This document shows positions 1-5,192 of a DNA stretch of 5,192 nt, piece by piece. The stretch spans positions 1 through 5,192 of the forward strand of contig CAZMYR010000066.1 of the NCBI GenBank assembly GCA_964570585.1, written 5' to 3'. Positions within the stretch are counted from its first letter, which is position 1; every line of letters begins with the position of its first letter. The notes beneath the pieces are model-generated. The model saw only the letters and a program-made list of their open reading frames with translations, was not told the origin of the DNA and did not search any database. This DNA is from G020354945 sp964570585 (lineage in GTDB: Bacteria; Omnitrophota; Gorgyraeia; JABMRG01; JAFGKX01). Both the position numbers and the translations under genes were made by a program.

Positions 1-663
1 TGTTTTATTGATGACGATGCCCGGGCCAGGCCGGATTGGTTAAAACTAATAGAAGGTTATTATAAAGATGAAAGAATAGGCGGGGTGGGTGGAAGAGACA
101 TACTGCACATCAACGGTAGTATAATAGAAGAACGTGTTAAATATATTGGACAGGTCAGTTGGTGCGGAAGAATTGTAGGAAACCACCATTGCATGACAGA
201 CAGGGTCAAGGAGGTTTCACATTTAAAAGGATGCAATATGAGCTACCGCAGGGAATTGTTATCGAAAATAGATGAGAATTTAGTAAGCAAATATGAAATG
301 GCTGAGCCTTTTTGGGAACTGGAAGTTGGACTTTCTGCTATTGAAAGAGGCTATAAGATAATATATGATCCAAATATTTTAGTTGACCATTATCCGGCCA
401 CCAGCCAACTTGATTGGAATAAAAGACGGAAAGTTGGTATTAGAAATGAAACATACATTATACTGAAACATCTCAGATTTTATAGAAAGCTTGCATACCT
501 TATCTTCACCTTTCTAATAGGGCGTGATAAAAATCCTGGCATTGTCAGGTTTACCCTGGAATATTTTAAGACCAAAAATCTTAAGAATAGTTGGTTAGAA
601 TTTTCCATGAGCGTACGATGCAAAATGGAAGGTTTTAAGACCTATATTAACCGAGAGAAATAA
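1..663 (+). CDS. GT2 family glycosyltransferase, C-terminal part (5' end outside window)
   Basis: The reading frame is open from base 1 to a TAA at 661-663, giving 220 visible residues; the N-terminus lies upstream of the window. The visible part starts at the acidic metal/nucleotide-sugar motif of GT-A glycosyltransferases (FIDDDARARPDWL, DDD at residues 4-6). Next come the acceptor-side motif KGCNMSYRRELL (about residues 76-87), an acidic FWELE segment (104-108) in the place of the usual ED catalytic-base motif, and a conserved-type His in VDHYP (130). The C-terminal part is basic, with one hydrophobic stretch (KLAYLIFTFLIG) that may sit against the membrane. As a GT2 enzyme it should transfer a sugar from an activated nucleotide donor to a lipid-linked acceptor in the cytoplasm; the sugar cannot be inferred. 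The next gene starts 4 bases after the stop, so the two are very probably cotranscribed. An internal GTG at 85 is not the true start, because the DDD motif lies upstream of it. Confidence 0.9.
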   Translation, partial: CFIDDDARARPDWLKLIEGYYKDERIGGVGGRDILHINGSIIEERVKYIGQVSWCGRIVGNHHCMTDRVKEVSHLKGCNMSYRRELLSKIDENLVSKYEMAEPFWELEVGLSAIERGYKIIYDPNILVDHYPATSQLDWNKRRKVGIRNETYIILKHLRFYRKLAYLIFTFLIGRDKNPGIVRFTLEYFKTKNLKNSWLEFSMSVRCKMEGFKTYINREK

Positions 664-667
664 ATAC

Positions 668-1597
668 ATGCAGCCAAAAGTTATTATCACTATTGTTAAC
701 TGGAACGGAAAAGAGGATACCTGTGATTGCATAGATTCTCTGAAGAAGTTAGACTATAAAAATTATGAAATAGCCATAGTAGATAATGGCTCCAGTGATG
801 GCTCGCCTGAATATATAAGTGAAAGATTCCCGGATTTAAAGATTATCCTAAATAGTAAAAACCTCGGAGTCGGGGAAGGCCACAATACCGGTATCAGGTA
901 TGCACTAGGTAGAGGGGCTGACTATATTCTGGTAGTGGATAATAATGCCATAGTAGATCCTAATGCTTTAAGTGTACTCATAGATGCTGCTGAATCTGAT
1001 AAGAAAATAGCAGTTGTTGGAGGTAAGGTTTACTACTACAAGAAGAATATATTAAATTCTGCAGGCGGTCTTGTTGATAGAAGAAATGGCATTACTATAG
1101 CAAGGGGCTATATGCAGGAAGATAAAGGCCAGTTCGACAAAATAGAAGAGGTGGATTGGTTGCAGGGAGTTTATTTTTTGTTAAAAGTTGATATATATAA
1201 AGAAATAGGTTTTTTTGACCCTGATTATTTTATTTTATGCAATGATGCAGACTTGTGTTTTCGAGCTAAGCAGTCTGGTTATAAAGTAGTCTATGTTCCA
1301 AAAGCCCTGGCCTGGCATAAAGCCGAATCAACCACTTTTGGAAGTTATGAATCGGCCCGTTATAGGTATTATCATGTAAGAAACAGATTAATCTTTATAA
1401 AAAAGAATATGGATGAGCGAAAGAGAGCTTTATTTATTGCATTAATGGAAATACTTAGAGAGTTATTTGCTTATTTAAAAGCCCTCAGAAGGCCTGAAAA
1501 TTTCAAATACATACAATATATAAAAGCCGCTACTTGTGCAATAATAGATTTTATTCTTAAAAGATACGGTAAAGGCCCGGAATGGCTTTATAAATAG
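668..1597 (+). CDS. GT2 family glycosyltransferase, rhamnosyltransferase-like (WbbL-like)
   Basis: This is a complete 309-residue protein of typical length for WbbL/rhamnosyltransferase-like GT2 enzymes. In order: the N-terminal strand with NWNG (residues 11-14), the nucleotide-binding VDNGSSDGS (38-46), NLG...GHNTGIRYAL (65-80), VVDNNAIVDP (89-98), DWLQG (163-167), NDADLCFRA (192-200, the place of the ED catalytic-base motif), a His at 217 and the C-terminal RYYHVRNRLIFIKKN (233-247). The predicted role is cytoplasmic transfer of a sugar onto a growing lipid-linked oligosaccharide; naming rhamnose would be inference. Two usual motifs are altered. The metal-site triplet normally written NND reads DNN (91-93), and the usual GGNN reads EGHN (70-73). 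The N-terminal 132 residues align without gaps to the partial GT2 at 4795, with about half the residues identical. The ATG at 668 is supported by that paralogue, which shares the start MQPKV. Only a weak purine-rich GAGAG precedes it. Confidence 0.93.
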   Translation: MQPKVIITIVNWNGKEDTCDCIDSLKKLDYKNYEIAIVDNGSSDGSPEYISERFPDLKIILNSKNLGVGEGHNTGIRYALGRGADYILVVDNNAIVDPNALSVLIDAAESDKKIAVVGGKVYYYKKNILNSAGGLVDRRNGITIARGYMQEDKGQFDKIEEVDWLQGVYFLLKVDIYKEIGFFDPDYFILCNDADLCFRAKQSGYKVVYVPKALAWHKAESTTFGSYESARYRYYHVRNRLIFIKKNMDERKRALFIALMEILRELFAYLKALRRPENFKYIQYIKAATCAIIDFILKRYGKGPEWLYK

Positions 1598-1603
1598 ATT
1601 AAA

Positions 1604-1645
1604 AGAGGCCTCTAAAAAACTGCCAAAATTACATCAGAGGCCTCT
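1604..1645. repeat. Inverted repeat built from two copies of a 10-bp palindrome
   Basis: AGAGGCCTCT occurs at 1604-1613 and again at 1636-1645. The 10-mer is a perfect palindrome, so the two copies are both direct and inverted repeats. They can pair as a 10-bp stem with a 22-base loop, or each can act as its own two-fold symmetric site. The second copy extends to a 12-bp palindrome (CAGAGGCCTCTG, 1635-1646). The centres of the copies are 32 bp apart, close to three helical turns. The repeat lies just after the stop of the second glycosyltransferase gene. A T-run does not follow it on the + strand, so a standard intrinsic terminator is not supported. Operator, RNA processing or stabilising hairpin, and small mobile repeat are all possible. 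Confidence 0.7.
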
Positions 1646-1678
1646 GAGAGCTCTGTATATTTTAGACCCGGAGCTCTC
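1646..1678. repeat. Second inverted repeat, directly abutting the first
   Basis: GAGAGCTCTG (1646-1655) pairs with CGGAGCTCTC (1669-1678): ten pairs, one of them a G-U wobble, around a 13-base loop. The left arm starts on the base after the previous repeat ends, so in RNA the two hairpins would sit back to back with no spacer and could stack. The arms again contain small palindromes (AGAGCTCT at 1647-1654, GAGCTC at 1671-1676). The bases after it (TAAAAAGATTAATTTAG) are not a U-tract, so it does not look like a terminator. It ends 24 bases before the flippase ATG and could affect that gene's translation. Confidence 0.65.
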
Positions 1679-1702
1679 TAAAAAGATTAATTTAGTTTTA
1701 AA

Positions 1703-3133
1703 ATGGAAAATAATTTAAAGAGGAAAACCCTTATATCTTTGTCGAGTTCGTATCTAATGCAATTTATTACCCAGGCGATTCAAGTTATATCACGCATTAT
1801 CCTAGCCAGGCTCCTTGCGCCGGATGATTTTGGACTTTTTGCCCTGGCATTTTTAATACTGAATATAGCTAAGGTCTTTGTGCAACTTGGATTGGGTCCA
1901 TATGTCATAAGAGAAGAGAAGATAAACTATGGGGCTTTATTCGTTTTAGAGATAATAGCCGGAGCTCTTGCATTTATAGTGTTAGGGATGATAACCCCTC
2001 TACTCTATGGATACAATGTTGCCTTACCGCCTATCCATAAAATACTAACATTTGCCCTGATTCCCTACTGTATATCAGCCATACCCCTTATGTATGGCTT
2101 TAAGGAGTTAGAGATTAAAAGGATGCTGGTTCCTAATATACTAAATTATCTTACCTTTGGTATTGTAGCAATTATTCTTTCATTGAAGGCACTGAATGTG
2201 TTGGCCCTTGTATATGCCCAGTTAGCAAGCGAGGTAATATTTGCTGTATCGTTATGGATTGTTTTTCGCCATCGTATACCCCTGGATTTTAAATTTAAGG
2301 CAAGGGAAGTGTTTAAACCCGCCTGGGGCGCCAAATATTTCTTCGCAATGGCTGCATTTTCTATCTTTGCCACCAGTGCAGATAAGGCAATTTTGGGAAA
2401 GATGGTTTCCCTAAAAGAGGTTGGTTATTATGCACTATCTATGACATTTGCAATGTTTGTATGCAGCATTGTTGACCCAGCGGTAAATAGCGTTTTTCCG
2501 CCTTTGTTTTCAAAGATAAAGAAGGATATGAAAAAGACCAGCGAACTCTATGCCCTATCCACAAAGATTCTGTACTGGCTTAAAATCCCCGTGTATCTGT
2601 TTTTTTTCTTTAATGCCGATGTTATCGTCAGGATAATTTTGGGCAAAAATTGGATTCCTGCTATACCCTTTTTTAGGCTGTTGGCAATCTTGCCCATTAT
2701 AGACCCTTGTGGATTTTTTGGCTGGCAGATATTGCAGGTGCATAGGATGGAGAGAATTCAATTTATTTATGTTGTTATAAAGCTGTTTTTGTTTGCTATG
2801 TTCGGCTGGTTTTTTGTAAACTCGGTAGGGGCACTGGGGATAATTTGGGCAAGATACTGTGTGTATCTTTTTGGATTAACATTGCTATATTTTACAAATA
2901 AAGTAGTTAAGAATGTTATCCCTGTCTTTATTAGGTTACTGCCTATATATGGCATATGTCTGGTTGGGTTAACTCTAATCTACATTATTTTTAAAAACAG
3001 GGTTGCTGCATTTTTGTTATCTTTTATTTATATTTTGTCTTTTTACATAATGTATTACAAATGCCAAATCGCCCGGATTATAAAAGAAAAATTTGCTGAT
3101 GTAGAGTTGTTTAAGAGATTAAAAATTGTGTAA
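1703..3133 (+). CDS. Wzx-type lipid-linked oligosaccharide flippase (MOP superfamily, polysaccharide biosynthesis protein)
   Basis: This is a 476-residue, very hydrophobic protein with about 12-14 hydrophobic stretches along its whole length, the size and pattern expected of MOP-superfamily polysaccharide flippases. The N-terminal block RIILARLLAPDDFGLFALA (residues 31-49) followed by QLGLGPYVIRE (61-71) is typical of the WzxC/TuaB-like branch. A second block, FATSADKAILGKMVSLKEVGYYALS (222-246, shown here only for location), is the usual start of the second half of these transporters. It is predicted to move an undecaprenyl-diphosphate-linked repeat unit from the cytoplasmic to the outer face of the inner membrane, after assembly by the flanking glycosyltransferases. 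The ATG at 1703 is the first in-frame start before the conserved block. No Shine-Dalgarno sequence is visible; the leader is AT-rich. The methyltransferase gene begins 6 bases after the stop. No frame disruption is seen, despite a T8 run at 2600-2607. Confidence 0.93.
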   Translation: MENNLKRKTLISLSSSYLMQFITQAIQVISRIILARLLAPDDFGLFALAFLILNIAKVFVQLGLGPYVIREEKINYGALFVLEIIAGALAFIVLGMITPLLYGYNVALPPIHKILTFALIPYCISAIPLMYGFKELEIKRMLVPNILNYLTFGIVAIILSLKALNVLALVYAQLASEVIFAVSLWIVFRHRIPLDFKFKAREVFKPAWGAKYFFAMAAFSIFATSADKAILGKMVSLKEVGYYALSMTFAMFVCSIVDPAVNSVFPPLFSKIKKDMKKTSELYALSTKILYWLKIPVYLFFFFNADVIVRIILGKNWIPAIPFFRLLAILPIIDPCGFFGWQILQVHRMERIQFIYVVIKLFLFAMFGWFFVNSVGALGIIWARYCVYLFGLTLLYFTNKVVKNVIPVFIRLLPIYGICLVGLTLIYIIFKNRVAAFLLSFIYILSFYIMYYKCQIARIIKEKFADVELFKRLKIV

Positions 3134-3139
3134 TTAATT

Positions 3140-3895
3140 ATGGGAATATTTGATACAAGGATATGGGATAAATTTTGGAGTAACCTTGGCAAAAAAAGCC
3201 AGGCACCAAAGAATAAAATAGTCAATGAGATTAAAAATACAATTGATATAAGGGGTAAGAATATTTTAGAAATGGGAGCAGGAAGCGGCTTAACCTCTTT
3301 GGAACTTGCAAGGCTTAAAGCAGAGGTAACAGTATGTGATTTATCGTGGGATTCTGTGAAATTAATGCTTGAAAATTTTAAAGGATACAATGCCAGGATT
3401 ATTCAGGCGGATGTTTTTAATCTCCCCTTTAAAGATGCTTCATTTGAGGTTGTGTTTCATCAGGGCTTGATAGAGCATTTCGAAAATCCTGAAAAAATCC
3501 TAAAAGAACAGATACGAGTTTTGAAAAAAGATGGAGCCTTTCTTATTGATGTTCCTCAGAAATTCAGTACCTATACACTAATGAAGCACGGGCATATAAA
3601 GCGTGGAGAATGGTATGCTGGATGGGAGACAGAATACAGCATATTTGGTTTAAAGGGGCTTGTAAACAGATTAGAGCCATATAATCTGAGGCTCATATCG
3701 TCATTTGGTTACGGAACATGGGGGATTCTTACCAGAATCAGATACCTCCATTATCGCGGAAATGTGCGTTTTGGACACCCTCTCTTGCCAAAGCCAGTTT
3801 TTAGTATTTATGAATTTATCTGGCGTATAATAGAGAATTCTTTTCTTATGAAATTAATTGGTGTTAATATTTGTATTGTAGGAATAAAAAAATGA
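3140..3895 (+). CDS. Class I SAM-dependent methyltransferase (Methyltransf_11-like)
   Basis: The 251-residue protein has a Rossmann-type methyltransferase fold. Motif I is ILEMGAGSG (residues 42-50), the glycine-rich SAM-binding loop. The acidic residue ending the second strand is D67 in VTVCDLS. ADVFNLPF (90-97) carries the adenine-side Asp. FEVVFHQGLIEHF (102-114) is the usual motif before the helix, followed by RVLKKDGAFLIDVPQ (126-140). These support SAM binding; the methyl acceptor is unknown. Context suggests a sugar, a sugar nucleotide or a lipid-linked intermediate. The C-terminal third (about 150-251, rich in aromatic and basic residues) does not match anything I can name and probably forms the substrate cap. 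The start ATG lies 6 bases after the flippase stop with no clear ribosome binding site, which suggests translation coupled to the upstream gene. Its TGA overlaps the next ATG (ATGA at 3892-3895). Confidence 0.92.
   Translation: MGIFDTRIWDKFWSNLGKKSQAPKNKIVNEIKNTIDIRGKNILEMGAGSGLTSLELARLKAEVTVCDLSWDSVKLMLENFKGYNARIIQADVFNLPFKDASFEVVFHQGLIEHFENPEKILKEQIRVLKKDGAFLIDVPQKFSTYTLMKHGHIKRGEWYAGWETEYSIFGLKGLVNRLEPYNLRLISSFGYGTWGILTRIRYLHYRGNVRFGHPLLPKPVFSIYEFIWRIIENSFLMKLIGVNICIVGIKK
3880..3883 (+). promoter_or_regulatory. Shine-Dalgarno sequence supporting the start at 3892
   Basis: AGGA lies 8 bases before the ATG at 3892, inside the end of the upstream methyltransferase gene. This spacing, together with the ATGA stop/start overlap, makes 3892 a better start than the in-frame TTG at 3871, which has no such sequence and would lengthen the overlap to 25 bases. 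It is the clearest ribosome binding site at any gene start in the window. Confidence 0.6.
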
Positions 3896-4717
3896 ATAAT
3901 AAAAAACTAGTTACATGTCCTTGTGGGTCCACTGAATGTAAGGAAATATTTCAAGGTGTGTATAATAGACTCTATATAAGTAATTATAGATTTAAGATAC
4001 TAAAATGCCAAAATTGCGGATTAGCAAGGAGCTACCCTGTGCCCTCTAAAGAAAACATAACAAAAAAGGGAGAATACGTTTTTCAGCAAAATTTAGATGA
4101 GTGTGAAAAAAGCGATTTTTGGGCTCAATTTCAAATAAACAGTGTAAAGAAACTTGAAAAAAGGAGGAACTATTCTTGATATAGGGTGTTTTATAGGAAA
4201 GGCCTTGGGGCTTGCAGAGAAGGAGAGTTTTACAGCATGTGGAGTGGAGATATATAAGCCAGCATGTGAGTTTGGAATTAAACTGGGAAGGAACATATTT
4301 TGCGGAGAAATATATGATGCCCACCTTGAAGATAACTTCTTTGATATTATATTACTCAATCATGCCTTTGAGCATATACATGAACCTGTTAAGATGATAA
4401 GGGAATTAGATAGGATTTTAGCATCAAATGGCTATGTAGCCATAAATGTCCCCTGTTATAAATCTATTATGAGGATGTTTATGGGCGAGAGGTGGATGAG
4501 CTGGATTCCTCATCAGCATGTTTATCATTATACCAGAAAAACTCTGAATAATATGATAACAAAAAATTCTTGCTTAAGGCCTGTATTTATCCACCAGAAA
4601 GGTAGGTTAGAGCCACCTTCAGAGGGAATAAAGTCATTTATAAAGACGGCTATAGCTAAATTTGCCAGCTTTATAAATAAAGGAGAGCAGTTAGAGGCGT
4701 TATACAGGAAACCCTAA
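3892..4717 (+). pseudogene. Zinc-ribbon-type SAM methyltransferase (Methyltransf_23-like), split by a one-base frameshift
   Basis: Two overlapping frames encode the halves of one known architecture. Frame A (3892-4179) has a Cys-rich module, CPCGSTEC (Cys 9, 11, 16) and CQNCGL (Cys 39, 42), then a linker ending in SVKKLEK. It stops at TGA 4177-4179. Frame B, open after a stop at 4145-4147 and running to TAA 4715-4717, carries the catalytic domain: motif I TILDIGCFIG, GVEIYKPACEFG, FDIILLNHAFEHIHEP, ILASNGYVAINVPCYKS and IPHQHVYHYTRKTL. Removing one A from the A6 run at 4157-4162 joins them as SVKKLEK-GGTILDIGC, exactly where such proteins enter motif I, giving about 274 residues. Without correction the first half lacks the SAM domain and the second lacks a good start (a TTG at 4154 only). 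Possible causes are a real inactivating indel, a sequencing or assembly error, or slippage on the A-run. The predicted intact role is methyl transfer to a sugar or sugar nucleotide; the acceptor is unknown. It follows the upstream methyltransferase with an ATGA overlap. Confidence 0.85.
4157..4167 (+). other. Frameshift site: A6 run followed by AGGAGG
   Basis: Six A residues (4157-4162) run directly into an AGGAGG sequence (4162-4167, sharing the last A). The frame is lost here: with five A residues the two halves of the methyltransferase read continuously. The change needed is +1 (skip one base). AGGAGG resembles a strong Shine-Dalgarno sequence, but no ordinary in-frame start lies at the right distance downstream; an ATT at 4172 is the only rare candidate, and it is too close. 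Confidence 0.6.
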
Positions 4718-4757
4718 CAGGTATTACATGAAAAATAGATTATTTATAAAGTACCTG
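4718..4757. repeat. Weak inverted repeat after the broken methyltransferase gene
   Basis: CAGGTATT (4718-4725) pairs with AGTACCTG (4750-4757): eight pairs including one G-U, with a 24-base loop that itself holds a small AAATA-GAT-TATTT hairpin (4733-4745). The left arm begins on the base after the TAA stop. Seven T residues follow at 4765-4771, but seven bases separate them from the stem, so it is at best a poor intrinsic terminator that could reduce read-through into the next glycosyltransferase gene. The rest of the 77-base gap is AT-rich and shows no clear promoter. Confidence 0.3.
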
Positions 4758-4794
4758 GCAGCACTTTTTTTATCAAGATAATTTTAATTTAAAA

Positions 4795-5192
4795 ATGCAG
4801 CCAAAAGTCTCTATTATAGTTCTTAATTGGAACGGTAAAGAAGATACAAAAGAATGTATCCTTTCCGTTAAAGATATAGACTATGAAAATTATGATATTA
4901 TTGTTGTTGACAATGCATCCACTGATGATTCCGTAGAATACTTAAGGAGAAATTTCACTGATTTAAAGTTAATTACGAATAATGAGAACTTAGGTTATGT
5001 CGGCGGTAACAATGCAGGCATAAGATATGCATTAAAGAAGGGCTCCGATTTTATTCTGCTGCTTAATAATGACGTTGTTGTATCCAGGGATTTCTTAAAA
5101 AGATTAGTCGATACAGCAAAAAACCGAAGCGATATCGGTGTAATTGGGCCTTTAATATATTATTATAAGATGAAAAAAATAAATTTTGCAGG
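4795..5192 (+). CDS. GT2 family glycosyltransferase, WbbL-like, N-terminal part (3' end outside window)
   Basis: The frame is open from an ATG at 4795 to the end of the window (132 complete codons). It shows the standard GT2 motifs: NWNG (residues 11-14), VVDNASTDDS (37-46), NLGYVGGNNAGIRYAL (65-80) and LLLNNDVVV (88-96), the last being the usual metal and nucleotide-sugar site. It probably adds a sugar to the same lipid-linked oligosaccharide as the other enzymes here. The visible part aligns without gaps to the gene at 668-1597 (67 of 132 residues identical by hand count), and the first 14 nucleotides are the same in both genes, pointing to a gene duplication. Unlike that paralogue, it keeps canonical NND and GGNN motifs. 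The ATG follows an AT-rich leader (AATTTTAATTTAAAAATG) without a Shine-Dalgarno sequence; the start is fixed by alignment with the paralogue. Confidence 0.92.
   Translation, partial: MQPKVSIIVLNWNGKEDTKECILSVKDIDYENYDIIVVDNASTDDSVEYLRRNFTDLKLITNNENLGYVGGNNAGIRYALKKGSDFILLLNNDVVVSRDFLKRLVDTAKNRSDIGVIGPLIYYYKMKKINFA

Noticed and set aside
85..87. GTG as the start of the first glycosyltransferase
   Set aside because: The open frame and the essential DDD motif extend upstream to base 1, so the gene is simply cut by the window edge.
1633..1661. Promoter with TATATT as a -10 element before the flippase
   Set aside because: No -35-like hexamer lies at the right distance, and such a word is expected by chance in AT-rich DNA.
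1959..1968. CCGGAGCTCT matching 1668-1677 in the intergenic repeat
   Set aside because: It is a single 10-base match inside the flippase coding sequence without its pairing arm; most likely chance.
3055..3390. Open frame of 111 codons on the minus strand
   Set aside because: It lies across the flippase end and the methyltransferase start, opposite well-supported motifs, and its translation looks like a low-complexity reverse shadow with no recognisable domain.
3871..3891. Upstream TTG start for the zinc-ribbon methyltransferase
   Set aside because: It lacks a ribosome binding site and adds residues before the Cys-rich module; the ATG at 3892, with AGGA 8 bases upstream and an ATGA overlap, fits better.
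4157..4163. A AAA AAG heptamer as a programmed -1 ribosomal frameshift site
   Set aside because: The shift needed to join the two halves is +1, so a -1 event would enter the third, wrong frame.
4046..4359. Two overlapping minus-strand open frames opposite the broken methyltransferase
   Set aside because: The + strand carries conserved methyltransferase motifs in this stretch; the reverse translations show no family features.
4718..4771. Intrinsic terminator after the broken methyltransferase
   Set aside because: The stem is short with a long loop, and seven bases separate it from the T7 run; listed only as a weak inverted repeat.

Overview
This AT-rich window is an internal piece of a bacterial surface-polysaccharide (exopolysaccharide, capsule or O-antigen type) biosynthesis cluster. 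All supported genes lie on the + strand, and both ends of the window cut through glycosyltransferase genes. Bacterial origin follows from the Wzx-type flippase, the GT2 enzymes and the tight operon spacing. The phylum cannot be read from the sequence. Low GC and weak or absent Shine-Dalgarno sequences at most starts would fit an uncultured anaerobe or candidate-phylum bacterium, but that is only a guess.

Layout: 1-663, C-terminal part of a GT2 glycosyltransferase. 668-1597, complete GT2 of the rhamnosyltransferase-like (WbbL-like) kind. 1598-1702, a gap with two abutting inverted repeats made from short perfect palindromes. 1703-3133, a multi-spanning MOP-superfamily flippase. 3140-3895, a class I SAM methyltransferase. 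3892-4717, a second methyltransferase with an N-terminal Cys-rich zinc-ribbon-like module, broken by an apparent one-base frameshift in an A6 run. 4718-4794, a short AT-rich gap with a weak inverted repeat. 4795-5192, the N-terminal part of another WbbL-like GT2, a clear paralogue of the 668-1597 gene.

How it fits together (inference): the GT2 enzymes add sugars one by one to a lipid-linked repeat unit on the cytoplasmic face. The methyltransferases modify a sugar or a sugar nucleotide. The flippase moves the finished lipid-linked oligosaccharide across the inner membrane. No polymerase (Wzy), chain-length regulator or sugar-nucleotide synthesis gene is visible here.

I see no clearly new biological system. 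The points most worth a second look are the frameshifted methyltransferase, the double palindrome between the second glycosyltransferase and the flippase, and the altered metal-binding motif in one of the two paralogous GT2 enzymes.
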